Source of the DNA: Herbiconiux aconitum
GTDB lineage: Bacteria; Actinomycetota; Actinomycetes; Actinomycetales; Microbacteriaceae
Length of the DNA: 64,000 nt
Direction: 5' to 3'
Assembly (NCBI RefSeq): GCF_024979235.1
Contig: NZ_JANLCM010000001.1
Coordinates: 186,001 to 250,000 of the forward strand
Shown here: piece after piece, positions 6,673 through 15,175 of the stretch
Layout of the letters: each line of letters starts with the position of its first letter
Position numbering within the stretch: position 1 is the stretch's first letter
Notes under the pieces: generated by a model
Seen by the model: only the letters and a program-made list of their open reading frames with translations
The model's database searches: none
What the model was told of the DNA's origin: nothing
Made by a program: the position numbers and the translations under genes

Positions 6673-7965
6673 CTACGAGATGCGCTCGGCCACGAGGGGG
6701 GCGGGCGGCGTCCAGGCCGCCGGCGCGCCGATCTCGTAGGCGCCCTCGAGCGCCTCGAGAGCGCGCGCGAACCGCTCGGGCTCGTCGGCCGACAGGGTGA
6801 ACAGGGGCTGCCCGGCCACAACCGTGTCGCCCGGCTTCGCGTGCAGATCCACACCCGCGGCGTGCTGCACAGCATCGGATGCCCGCGCCCGACCCGCGCC
6901 GAGCCGCCACGCCGCGATGCCGAACGGCAGCGCCTCCTGCCGGAGCAGAACGCCGGAGGAAGGTGCGACGACGACGTGCGTCTCCCGCGGCACCGGCAGC
7001 GGCGCCGTCGGGTCGCCGCCCTGCGCCCGGATGACCCGGTTCCAGGTGTCCATCGCGCGCCCGTCGCGCAGCGCCGCCTCGACGTCGGCATCCGGTTGCC
7101 CGGCCAGCCGCAGCATCTCGGATGCCAGCGCGAGCGTCAGTTCCACGACATCCGCGGGCCCGCCCCCGGCCAGCACCTCCACCGACTCGCGCACCTCGTT
7201 GGCATTGCCGATCGCGAGCCCGAGCGGCACGTTCATGTTGGTGAGCAGGGCGGTGGTGGCGACGCCGGCGTCGTTGCCTAGATCGACCATGGTGCGCGCC
7301 AGCTCCCGCGACTTGGCGATGTCCTGCATGAACGCGCCCGAGCCGAATTTCACGTCGAGCACGAGCGAGTCGGTGCCTTCGGCGATCTTCTTCGACATGA
7401 TCGAGGAGGCGATGAGCGGGATCGCCTCGACCGTCCCGGTGATGTCGCGCAGCGCGTAGAGCTTCTTGTCGGCCGGTGCGAGGCCTGACCCGGCCGCGCA
7501 GATGACGCCACCCACGTCACGCAGCTGCGAGAACATCTCCTCGTTGGTGAGGGAGGCCCGCCATCCGGGAATCGACTCCAGCTTGTCGAGCGTGCCACCG
7601 GTGTGCCCGAGTCCGCGCCCGGAGAGCTGCGGCACCGCCACGCCGAACGACGCGACGAGCGGCATCAGCGGCAACGTGATCTCGTCGCCCACCCCGCCGG
7701 TGGAGTGCTTGTCGACGGTCGGCTTGCCGAGCCCGGCGAAGCTCATCCGCTCCCCCGACGCGATCATCGCCAGCGTCAGATCGCGGATCTCGTCGCGCGA
7801 CATCCCGTTCAGCAGGATCGCCATCGCGAGTGCCGCCATCTGCTCGTCGCCCACGAACCCGCGGGTGTAGGCGTCGATCAGCCAGTCGATCTCGGCGGTC
7901 GTCAGGGTGCCGTGATCCCGCTTGGTGCGGATGAGGTCGACGACGTCGAAGGCTTCGGTGGCCAT
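6673..7965 (-). CDS. deoA: Thymidine (pyrimidine-nucleoside) phosphorylase
   Basis: This 430-aa protein carries the family signature SGRGLGHTGGTLDKLE and the phosphate-site KHSTGGVGD, and has the usual length of bacterial thymidine phosphorylase. It converts thymidine or deoxyuridine plus phosphate to the base and deoxyribose-1-phosphate. The start is ATG 7963-7965, preceded by AGGAG; an in-frame extension upstream lacks family similarity and crosses the repeat at 7986, so it was rejected. It is the last gene of the leftward nucleoside uptake and salvage locus, after cytidine deaminase, and would use the uridine-type products. Whether it also accepts uridine cannot be read. Confidence 0.93.
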   Translation of the reverse strand: MATEAFDVVDLIRTKRDHGTLTTAEIDWLIDAYTRGFVGDEQMAALAMAILLNGMSRDEIRDLTLAMIASGERMSFAGLGKPTVDKHSTGGVGDEITLPLMPLVASFGVAVPQLSGRGLGHTGGTLDKLESIPGWRASLTNEEMFSQLRDVGGVICAAGSGLAPADKKLYALRDITGTVEAIPLIASSIMSKKIAEGTDSLVLDVKFGSGAFMQDIAKSRELARTMVDLGNDAGVATTALLTNMNVPLGLAIGNANEVRESVEVLAGGGPADVVELTLALASEMLRLAGQPDADVEAALRDGRAMDTWNRVIRAQGGDPTAPLPVPRETHVVVAPSSGVLLRQEALPFGIAAWRLGAGRARASDAVQHAAGVDLHAKPGDTVVAGQPLFTLSADEPERFARALEALEGAYEIGAPAAWTPPAPLVAERIS

Positions 7966-7985
7966 GGTGGTGCTCCTAACTGCAT

Positions 7986-8051
7986 CCGCGACTCGCCAAA
8001 AATCGCCCCGAAAGTTGCGCCGGGAGGGCGGATTCTGGCTAATCGCGAGGA
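7986..8051. repeat. Palindromic repeat inside the cdd-deoA operon
   Basis: GCGACTCGCCAAAAATCGCCC (from 7988) is inverted by GGGCGGATTCTGGCTAATCGCG, ending about 8047, with several mismatches and a 20-base loop. This is the same family as 25962 and 62927. It lies between the cytidine deaminase stop and the thymidine phosphorylase ribosome site, where it could attenuate or protect the transcript. Confidence 0.72.
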
Positions 8052-8054
8052 TTG

Positions 8055-8489
8055 CTACTCCGCGAGGGACTCCTCGCGGTACTCGATGAGGGTGCGGGGC
8101 CCGAACGCATCCGGGATCACTTCGTCGATCGTCTTGATGCCCGAGACCGTCTCGAGCAGCATGCCCTCGGCTGAGTGCTCGAACAGCAGCTGCCGACACC
8201 GCCCGCAGGGCATCAGGGTGTTTCCGTGCCCGTCGACGCAGGTGAACGCCACGAGCCGCCCGCCCCCGCTCATGTGGAGGGCCGACACGAGGGCGCATTC
8301 GGCGCACAACGTCAGTCCGTACGAGGCGTTCTCCACGTTGCAGCCGGCGATCACCCGCCCGTCGTCGACGATGGCGGCCGCGCCCACGGGGAACTTGGAG
8401 TAGGGCACGTAGGCCCTCTCCATGGCCTCGAGAGCGGTCGCGCGCAACGACTCCCAGTCGACCGGCGTCGAAGAAACAGCAGCACTCAT
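8055..8489 (-). CDS. cdd: Cytidine deaminase
   Basis: This 144-aa protein has the zinc-site motifs CAE (in TLCAECALV) and PCGRCRQ, plus NVENASYG, which binds the ribose in homotetrameric cytidine deaminases. It converts cytidine or deoxycytidine to uridine or deoxyuridine, feeding the phosphorylase encoded next. ATG 8487-8489 is the start; the permease stop is 10 bases upstream on the same strand. The gene is thus part of the nucleoside transporter operon. Confidence 0.95.
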   Translation of the reverse strand: MSAAVSSTPVDWESLRATALEAMERAYVPYSKFPVGAAAIVDDGRVIAGCNVENASYGLTLCAECALVSALHMSGGGRLVAFTCVDGHGNTLMPCGRCRQLLFEHSAEGMLLETVSGIKTIDEVIPDAFGPRTLIEYREESLAE

Positions 8490-8499
8490 CGAACCCACC

Positions 8500-9843
8500 T
8501 CACGAACTCACATAGGGTCTACCAGCCGCGGCAGGGCCGCGCACCCGCCCGACCAGTCCGGCGACCGCGAAGATGGTGATCAAGTAGGGCAGCATCAGCA
8601 GGAACTCGGATGGCACGGGAGACCCGATCACACCGAGCACGTATTGCAGGTTGGTTGCGAACCCGAAGAGCAGTGCCGCGAGGGTGGCCCGGATGGGGTC
8701 CCAGCGCCCGAAGATCACCGCGGCGAGAGCGATGTAACCTGCGCCTGCCGTCATCTCCTTGTTGAACGATCCGACCGAGCCGAGGGTGAAGTACGCCCCG
8801 CCGAGGCCGGTGATGGCGCCCGCGAGCAGCACGTTCCAGAACCGGGTCGGGTTGACCTTGATGCCCACGGTGTCGGCGGCTTGCGGATGCTCGCCCACAG
8901 CCCGCACGCGCAGGCCCCAGCGCGTCTTGAAAAGCCCGAAGAACACCACGGCCACCGCGATGTACATGAGGTACACGATGATGGTCTGCCGGAACAGCGT
9001 CGGCCCGATGATCGGGATCTCCGACAGCAGCGGGATCGGGAAGGTGTCGAAGCGCGGCGGCGAGTTCAGCAGGTCGGGGTTGGCGGTCAGCACCTGCGAG
9101 TAGAGGAACGACGTGAGCCCGACGACCAGAACGTTCAGCACGACACCCACGATGACCTGGTCGACGAGGTACTTGATCGAGAACGCGGCCAGCACGAACG
9201 ACACCAGCGCACCGGCGATGACCGCCCCGATCAGGCCGGCGAACACGTTGTTGGTGACGGAGGCGATCACGGCCGACGCGAAGGCGCCGCCGAGCAGCTG
9301 ACCCTCGATCGCGACGTTCACGACACCGACGCGTTCGGAGATGACGCCACCGAGCGCACCGAAGATGAGGGGAACACTGAGCGAGACGGCGCCGACCAGG
9401 AGGCCGGGCACCGGGATGGTCTGCCCCGCCGATGCCCAGGTCAGGAACGCGACCAGGAACAGCACCGCGAACACGGCCATCAACCAGATCCGTACCTTGC
9501 GGCCGGTGGCGACCAGCCAGACGCTGAGGCCCGCGATCAGCACGAGCACGATCGAGATGACGATGCCGGTGGTGCGGGTGGGCAGCACGACGGCGGGCAA
9601 CTGGATGACGTCGACGTCGGTGGAGAGCTTGAAGGTCGAGACGCCGTCGCGCCCGAACACGACGAACAGGATGATCGCGCCGAGGGCGAAGATGCCGAAC
9701 GCGATCGGCGCCTTCCAACTCTTCACGAGCACCTTGACCAGGTCGGGCGAGGAGTCGGGGCGGTTGTGCTCGGGGGGCGGGATCGCCCCCGTCGACGCGG
9801 CCAGAGTGTTGGTGGTCACGTGCTCAGGAAGTCGGTCGCTCAT
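8500..9843 (-). CDS. Nucleoside ABC transporter, permease 2 (NupQ-type)
   Basis: This 447-aa inner-membrane protein has about ten hydrophobic segments and the BPD_transp_2 hallmarks: GALGGVISERVGVVNVAIEGQ, RWGLRVRAVGEHPQAADTVGI and a closing SEFLLMLPYLITIFAVAG. It would form one half of the membrane pore of a BMP/PnrA-type nucleoside importer. Compared with short family members (about 300 aa) it has roughly 130 extra N-terminal residues with added membrane segments. It overlaps the upstream permease gene by four bases (ATGA) and is followed by cdd after 10 bases, which ties uptake to catabolism. Confidence 0.9.
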   Translation of the reverse strand: MSDRLPEHVTTNTLAASTGAIPPPEHNRPDSSPDLVKVLVKSWKAPIAFGIFALGAIILFVVFGRDGVSTFKLSTDVDVIQLPAVVLPTRTTGIVISIVLVLIAGLSVWLVATGRKVRIWLMAVFAVLFLVAFLTWASAGQTIPVPGLLVGAVSLSVPLIFGALGGVISERVGVVNVAIEGQLLGGAFASAVIASVTNNVFAGLIGAVIAGALVSFVLAAFSIKYLVDQVIVGVVLNVLVVGLTSFLYSQVLTANPDLLNSPPRFDTFPIPLLSEIPIIGPTLFRQTIIVYLMYIAVAVVFFGLFKTRWGLRVRAVGEHPQAADTVGIKVNPTRFWNVLLAGAITGLGGAYFTLGSVGSFNKEMTAGAGYIALAAVIFGRWDPIRATLAALLFGFATNLQYVLGVIGSPVPSEFLLMLPYLITIFAVAGLVGRVRGPAAAGRPYVSS

Positions 9844-11177
9844 TTCGCCGCCACCGCCTCACGGGTCGCAGTCGGCACCGCTTTCGGCGGTTTCGGCTTC
9901 TTCGGTTTCGATGGATCGGGCAGGCGGAACACCGTGCGGATGAGCGGAGGCGCTGCGATGAACAGCACGATCAGCGACTGCACGACGACCACGATGTCGA
10001 TCGGGATGCCCTGCGACGCCTGCATCGCGAATCCGCCGGCTTTGAAGGCTCCGAACAGGATTCCCGCGATGAAGATGCCCCACGGCTTCGAACGCCCGAG
10101 CAGGGCGACGGTGATGGCGTCGAATCCGATGCCCGCATCGATACCCGACGAGAAGCCCGTCGTCACCGTACCGAGCACCTGGAACACGCCGGCCAGACCG
10201 ACGAGCCCGCCGGAGATGAGCATCGCGTAGACGTACATGTTCTTCACGTCGATGCCGGCCACCCGGGCCGCGTTCGGGTTGATGCCGACTGCGCGGAACT
10301 TGAAGCCCAGAGCCGAGCGGTTCAGCAGCCACCACACGAACACGGTCACCGCGATCACCAGGATGAAGCCCAGATGCAGATTGAACTTCGGACCCAGGAT
10401 GTCGGGCAGCACCGCGGTCGGATCGATCGGCGGCGACTTCGGGTTGTTCGATCCCGGTGCCTGCAGCACGGGCGTGCGGAGCAGGTAGGAGACGAGGTAG
10501 AACGCGACGTAGTTCAGCATGATCGTGACGATCACCTCGTGCGCACCGGTGCGAGCCTTGAGGAGACCTGCGATACCGCCCCAGATGCCACCGCCGATCA
10601 CACCGGCGAGGATGGCGACGATCAGGTGGATGCCGAAGGGGAGGTGCAGGGTGAACCCCACCCAGCCGGCGCAGGCCGCTGCGATCAGCATCTGCCCGCG
10701 GCCACCGATGTTGAACATGCCGACGCGGAACGCCAGGCCGACACCGAGACCAGCCGCGATCAGCGGGGTCGCGAAGGTCAACGTCTCGGTGAGCGGTTTG
10801 ATCTGGTCGAGGAAGTCGGGGCGCTTGAAGTTGTAGATCGAGCCCTGGAACAGCGCGACGTAGGCGCCGGAGACCGCCTTCCAGATCTCGGCGAAGGTAT
10901 CGCCGGGCCGGGCGAAGAAGTAGCCGGCGGCCTTCTGCACGTTTTCGTCGGTGACGGCGATCAGGATGCCGCCGGCCACGATCGCGAGCACCACGGCCAG
11001 GATCGAGATCATGACGCTGCCGCCGATGATCTCGTTGAAGGTGGCGCGCCACCGCGAGGGCGGCTCGACCGCGGTGGGCGTCGCCGTGGTCGCCGCCGTA
11101 CCCGTCGCCGCCGTGCCCGCCGCCGGTGAGGGAGCCTCGGGGGGCGTCACGGGCTTGTTCTCAGGCGAGTCGCTCAC
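9840..11177 (-). CDS. Nucleoside ABC transporter, permease 1 (NupP-type)
   Basis: This 445-aa multi-pass protein has the BPD_transp_2 motif VGMFNIGGRGQMLIAA, a GAHEVIVTIMLNY coupling segment and ALGFKFRAVGINPNAARVAGI, which is typical of the first permease in BMP-linked importers. The N-terminal 40 residues are Ala/Thr/Pro-rich and the C-terminus is a Lys/Pro-rich cytoplasmic tail. It starts at GTG 11175-11177, overlapping the ATPase gene by four bases, and itself overlaps permease 2 by four bases. Translational coupling of all three transporter genes is therefore likely. Confidence 0.9.
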   Translation of the reverse strand: MSDSPENKPVTPPEAPSPAAGTAATGTAATTATPTAVEPPSRWRATFNEIIGGSVMISILAVVLAIVAGGILIAVTDENVQKAAGYFFARPGDTFAEIWKAVSGAYVALFQGSIYNFKRPDFLDQIKPLTETLTFATPLIAAGLGVGLAFRVGMFNIGGRGQMLIAAACAGWVGFTLHLPFGIHLIVAILAGVIGGGIWGGIAGLLKARTGAHEVIVTIMLNYVAFYLVSYLLRTPVLQAPGSNNPKSPPIDPTAVLPDILGPKFNLHLGFILVIAVTVFVWWLLNRSALGFKFRAVGINPNAARVAGIDVKNMYVYAMLISGGLVGLAGVFQVLGTVTTGFSSGIDAGIGFDAITVALLGRSKPWGIFIAGILFGAFKAGGFAMQASQGIPIDIVVVVQSLIVLFIAAPPLIRTVFRLPDPSKPKKPKPPKAVPTATREAVAAK

Positions 11178-12703
11178 GCGGCCGCTCCTTCCGGATCGAT
11201 ACCGGCGGGGATCTCCCCCGCCATCATGAGGCCCAGGATGTCGCGGGGGGTGTCTCCGGGAACGATCCCGACGATCCCGCCGCGATACATCACCGCGATC
11301 CGATCGGCGAGCGCGACGACTTCGTCGAGCTCGGTCGAGACCACGACCACGGGGATGCCCTCGTCACGGGTGGCGACGATGCGCTTGTGCACGAACTCGA
11401 TCGATCCGACGTCGATGCCGCGCGTCGGCTGCGCCGCCACGAACAGCCGCAACCCGCGGGAGAGTTCCCGCGCCAGAACGACTTTCTGCTGGTTTCCGCC
11501 GGAGAGCCGGCCGACCTCGGTGCCGATGCCCTGGGAACGCACGTCGAACTCCTTCGACTTCTCTTCGGCAAAGGTGTTGAGGTAGCCCAGCTGCAGGCCG
11601 CCGCCCTTGACGAACGGCACCCCGTTGGAGCGGTCGAGCATGAGGTTCTCGGCGATCGTGAATTCGCCCACCAAGCCGTCTTCTTTGCGGTCTTCGGGAA
11701 CGAAGCCGACACCCGAGTCGAGAACCCTCCGCACCGACAGCCCGCTCAACGACTTGCCGTCGAGGGTCACCTGCCCGGTCACCCGCTCCTGCAGGCCCAT
11801 CAGCGCTTCGGTGAGCTCGGTCTGGCCGTTGCCCTGCACGCCCGCGATGGCGAGGATCTCCCCCGCCTTCACGTCGAACGACACCTCGTTCACCACGACC
11901 TGGCCGCGTGCGTCGATCACCGAGAGGTTCTCGACCACGAGCGCCGCAGCCCCCGGCTTCGCCGGGTCTTTGTGCACGGTCAGTTCCACCGCACGACCCA
12001 CCATCAGCGACGCCAGCTCGGCGTTGGTCGCCGTGGGCGACGCCTCGCCCACGACCTTGCCGAGACGGATGACCGTGATCCGGTCGGCCACCTCGCGCAC
12101 CTCGCGCAGCTTGTGCGTGATGAACACGATCGACGTGCCTGACTCCTTCAGCTGGCGCATGATGGCCATCAGCTCGTCGGTCTCCTGCGGCGTCAGCACC
12201 GCGGTCGGCTCGTCGAACACGAGCACCTTCGCGTCGCGCGACAGGGCCTTGATGATCTCGACCCGCTGCTGCACGCCGACGGGCAGGTCGTCGACCAGCG
12301 CATCCGGATCGACGTCGAAGCCGAACTGGTCGCTGATCTCGCGCACCCGGCGGCGGGCGGCCGAGAGATCGAGGAAGCCGGCGAAGCCGGTCTGCTCGTG
12401 CCCGAGCATCACGTTCTCGGCGACGGTGAAGACGGGGATGAGCATGAAGTGTTGGTGCACCATGCCGATGCCGGCGTTCATGGCGTCGCCCGGGCCGGCG
12501 AAGTGCTGGACGACGTCGTCGAGCACGATCTCGCCCTCATCGGCCTGGTACAGGCCGTAGAGCACGTTCATCAGTGTGGATTTGCCGGCGCCGTTCTCTC
12601 CGAGGAGACAGTGGATCTCGCCCGGCTCGACGGTGAGGTCGATGTGATCGTTCGCGGTGAGGGAACCGAATCGCTTCGTGATACCCCGGAGTTCGAGCTT
12701 CAT
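11174..12703 (-). CDS. Nucleoside ABC transporter, duplicated ATP-binding protein (NupO-type)
   Basis: This 509-aa protein contains two ABC modules, as in RbsA/NupO. The first has Walker A GENGAGKST (35-43), signature VGVQQRVEII and Walker B VLVFDEPTAVL. The second has a degenerate Walker A GVQGNGQTE and signature LSGGNQQKVVLAREL. It powers uptake through the two permeases downstream. It begins at ATG 12703, just after a strong terminator hairpin that separates it from the BMP lipoprotein gene upstream. Expression thus needs read-through or its own promoter in the 40-base gap. Confidence 0.92.
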   Translation of the reverse strand: MKLELRGITKRFGSLTANDHIDLTVEPGEIHCLLGENGAGKSTLMNVLYGLYQADEGEIVLDDVVQHFAGPGDAMNAGIGMVHQHFMLIPVFTVAENVMLGHEQTGFAGFLDLSAARRRVREISDQFGFDVDPDALVDDLPVGVQQRVEIIKALSRDAKVLVFDEPTAVLTPQETDELMAIMRQLKESGTSIVFITHKLREVREVADRITVIRLGKVVGEASPTATNAELASLMVGRAVELTVHKDPAKPGAAALVVENLSVIDARGQVVVNEVSFDVKAGEILAIAGVQGNGQTELTEALMGLQERVTGQVTLDGKSLSGLSVRRVLDSGVGFVPEDRKEDGLVGEFTIAENLMLDRSNGVPFVKGGGLQLGYLNTFAEEKSKEFDVRSQGIGTEVGRLSGGNQQKVVLARELSRGLRLFVAAQPTRGIDVGSIEFVHKRIVATRDEGIPVVVVSTELDEVVALADRIAVMYRGGIVGIVPGDTPRDILGLMMAGEIPAGIDPEGAAA

Positions 12704-12743
12704 AGAGTCAATCTACCTACCTGCGGAGATGTGTCCGTTAAAA

Positions 12744-12780
12744 GGTCGGGGGGACCAGCAAAAGGCTGGTCCCCCCGACC
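12744..12780 (-). terminator. Intrinsic terminator between the BMP gene and the transporter ATPase
   Basis: GGTCGGGGGGACCAGC and GCTGGTCCCCCCGACC form a perfect 16-base stem with a 5-base loop. On the leftward strand the stem is followed by TTTTAA. It would end most transcripts after the BMP lipoprotein gene and give the binding protein excess over the transporter, a common pattern in ABC import operons. Confidence 0.88.
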
Positions 12781-12793
12781 GTCGTTGTTCGGG

Positions 12794-13876
12794 TTACGGC
12801 GTCGAGGGCGACTCGACCTGGATCGAGCCGTCGATGATTCCGGCCTTGATGGTATCGAGCTCACCCTGCAGGTCAGGTGAGACCTTGCTCTCGAAGTCAT
12901 GGAACGGGGCGATGCCCACACCGTCGTTCTCGAGCGTTCCGATGAAGGGCTCGGCGTCGAACTCGCCGGCCGCGGAGGTGTCGACCACGTCGACGACGCC
13001 CGCCTTGACGCCCTTCAGCACCGAGGTGAGGAAGAGGTCCTTCAGGTCGGGAGCGGTCTCGAAGTTGTCGGAGTCGACGCCGATCAGCGCGATCTCCTTG
13101 CCCGAGTCGCGGATCGCCTCACCAGCGGAGAGGAAGATCGGGCCACCGACGGGAAGGATCACGTCTGCACCCTGGTCGATGAGGCCCTGGGCCGCGGTCT
13201 TGGCCTCGACACCGGCGGCGAAGCCACCCGTGAACGAACCGGTCTGCGCCGCGACGTCCCAGCCGATGGGCTTGACGCTCGTGCCCTTCTGCTCGTTGTA
13301 GTAGTTCACGCCGTCGACGAAGCCGTCCATGAAGATGGTGACCGACGGGATCTGCATGCCACCGAAGGTTCCGACGGTGCCCGACTTGCTGAAGCTCGCT
13401 GCCGTGTAGCCGGCGAGGAACGCGGCCTGAGCGGTGTCGAAGACGATCGGCTTGACGTTCGGCAGGTCGATCGACGAGTCATCGATGATCGAGAAGTTCA
13501 CGTCGGTGTTGGCCTCAGCGGCCGCCTTCGTGGCGTCGGCGAGCAGGAAGCCGACCGAGATGATCAGGTTGCAGCCGCCGCTGACGAGCTGGTCGATGTT
13601 CGGGGCGAAGTCGGTGTCGGCTGAGGACTCGACGGTGACGGGCTTGACGCCGAGCTTGTCGGCCGCTTCGGTGAGGCCTTCGAAGCCGGCCTGGTTGAAC
13701 GACTTGTCGTCGAATCCACCCGAGTCGGAGACCATGCAGGGAACGAAGTCGCTCGCCGCGTCGCTGCCGCTGGTCGATGCGGTGTCGGACGGCGCGGACG
13801 CACACCCGGCGAGAAGAGCGGCCACCCCGAGGGTGGCGAAGCCGGCCAGGCTGGCGCGGCGCAGATTGATGCTCAA
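12794..13876 (-). CDS. BMP/PnrA-family nucleoside-binding lipoprotein 1
   Basis: This 360-aa protein has a lipoprotein signal peptide with lipobox LLAGC (Cys25), then a Ser/Thr linker and the BMP fold: DSGGFDDKSFNQAGFEGL, GCNLIISVGFLLADA and VDSDNFETAPDLKD. Such proteins capture purine or pyrimidine nucleosides outside the membrane and hand them to the NupOPQ-type transporter encoded downstream. The start is the TTG at 13874-13876, which follows a GGAGG site by five bases; an in-frame extension further upstream has no signal-peptide character. A terminator follows the stop. A paralogue lies immediately upstream on the same strand. Confidence 0.92.
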   Translation of the reverse strand: MSINLRRASLAGFATLGVAALLAGCASAPSDTASTSGSDAASDFVPCMVSDSGGFDDKSFNQAGFEGLTEAADKLGVKPVTVESSADTDFAPNIDQLVSGGCNLIISVGFLLADATKAAAEANTDVNFSIIDDSSIDLPNVKPIVFDTAQAAFLAGYTAASFSKSGTVGTFGGMQIPSVTIFMDGFVDGVNYYNEQKGTSVKPIGWDVAAQTGSFTGGFAAGVEAKTAAQGLIDQGADVILPVGGPIFLSAGEAIRDSGKEIALIGVDSDNFETAPDLKDLFLTSVLKGVKAGVVDVVDTSAAGEFDAEPFIGTLENDGVGIAPFHDFESKVSPDLQGELDTIKAGIIDGSIQVESPSTP

Positions 13877-14077
13877 GATGTCCTCCAAGTTGCTGCCCTG
13901 CAAGGCGCGCAGGTGCTGTGTGAGAGACACGTTACCGAAAGTTACGTTCCGCGACAGAAAGGATTCGACTTCGCGTCGCAAGCGTTACAAAGCCGCGATC
14001 ACGGCGTAATCTGCCCGAAATGTCCACCCCATCCGCGTGAAACACGCCACCGGCGTATCAGGACGCGTCGGCGCCAC

Positions 14078-15154
14078 TCAAGGGGTCGACGGCGAATCGA
14101 CCGTGATGGTGCCCGCCACGATCTCGGCCTTCAGGGAATCGATCTCGGCCGAGAGGGCGCTCGGCACGGCGGACGCCAGATCGTGGAACGGCGCGAGCGC
14201 CACCCCGCCGTTCTCCAGCGTGCCCACGAAGGGCTCGGGAGAGAAGGAGCCGTCGATGTCGTCACCGATGATCTCCACCACCGCGTCACCGGTGTTCTTC
14301 ATGACGCTGGTGAGCACGATCGGCTGGTATTCCGCGGGCAGGGTCTCGAATCCGTCGTTGTCGACCCAGATGATCGACACACCGGAGGCTTCCGATGCGG
14401 CGTTCGCCGCACCCTCGCCGACCTGGCCCGCGACTGGCAGGATCACGTCGGCGCCCTGGTCGATGAAGCCCTGCGTCACCGTCTTGCCCTTGTTGATGTC
14501 TTCGAAGTCGCCCGTGAACACGCCGTCCTGAGTCGCTTTGTCCCAGCCGAGCACCTGCACCTGGGTGCCGTGCACCTCGTTGTACTTCGCGACGCCGTCG
14601 ACGAATCCGTCCATGAACAACGTGACCGGAGGCTGGTTGCCGCCGCCGAAGGTGGCCACCTTGCCGGTCTTCGAGACGCCGGCGGCGAGATAGCCCGCGA
14701 GGTAGGACGCCTGCGCCGTGTCGAACAGGATCGGCTTCACGTTCGGGGCGTCGACCGTCTCGTCGACGATCGCGAAGTGGATGTCCGGGTTCTCGCCGGC
14801 CGCCGCGAGGGTCGCGTCGGCGAGCTCGAACCCGACCGTCAGTACGAATCCGCATCCGCTGTCCACCGCTTGGGTGACGTTGGGCGCAAGGTCGGTCTCG
14901 GAGGTCGACACGAGCACCTGGGCGTCGATGCCGAACTGCTTCTGCGCAGCCTGCATCCCCTCCCAGCTCGACTGGTTGAACGACCGGTCGTCGAGCCCGC
15001 CGGAGTTGGTCACCATCCGTGCGCAGTAGTCCCCTGCCGCATCGGTGGCCGCGTCGGTTCCCGACGTCGGTGCCGGTGCGCATCCGGCCAAGGCCACGAG
15101 GAGGCTTGCGGCCACGATGCCGGAGGCGAGGGAGACGATTCCGTTTCTACTCAT
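14078..15154 (-). CDS. BMP/PnrA-family nucleoside-binding lipoprotein 2
   Basis: This 358-aa paralogue of the next gene has lipobox ALAGC (Cys25) and the BMP motifs NSGGLDDRSFNQSSWEGM and VDNDGFETLPAEYQ. The two share the overall motif order, but substitutions at several aligned positions (for example AGFEGL against SSWEGM) suggest distinct ligand preferences. It starts at ATG 15152-15154 with only a weak ribosome site and is separated from BMP gene 1 by 201 bases that could hold a separate promoter. It probably shares the downstream transporter. Confidence 0.9.
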   Translation of the reverse strand: MSRNGIVSLASGIVAASLLVALAGCAPAPTSGTDAATDAAGDYCARMVTNSGGLDDRSFNQSSWEGMQAAQKQFGIDAQVLVSTSETDLAPNVTQAVDSGCGFVLTVGFELADATLAAAGENPDIHFAIVDETVDAPNVKPILFDTAQASYLAGYLAAGVSKTGKVATFGGGNQPPVTLFMDGFVDGVAKYNEVHGTQVQVLGWDKATQDGVFTGDFEDINKGKTVTQGFIDQGADVILPVAGQVGEGAANAASEASGVSIIWVDNDGFETLPAEYQPIVLTSVMKNTGDAVVEIIGDDIDGSFSPEPFVGTLENGGVALAPFHDLASAVPSALSAEIDSLKAEIVAGTITVDSPSTP

Positions 15155-15175
15155 GCCCAAAGTCTAGGCAGCCCG

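Noticed and set aside
7966..8307. N-terminal extension of the thymidine phosphorylase frame
   Set aside because: It crosses the palindromic repeat and the cdd gene; the ATG at 7963-7965 with AGGAG gives the expected family N-terminus.
8422..10230. A 602-aa open frame antisense to the two nucleoside permeases
   Set aside because: Charged, low-complexity translation with no domain; the opposite strand encodes clear ABC permeases.
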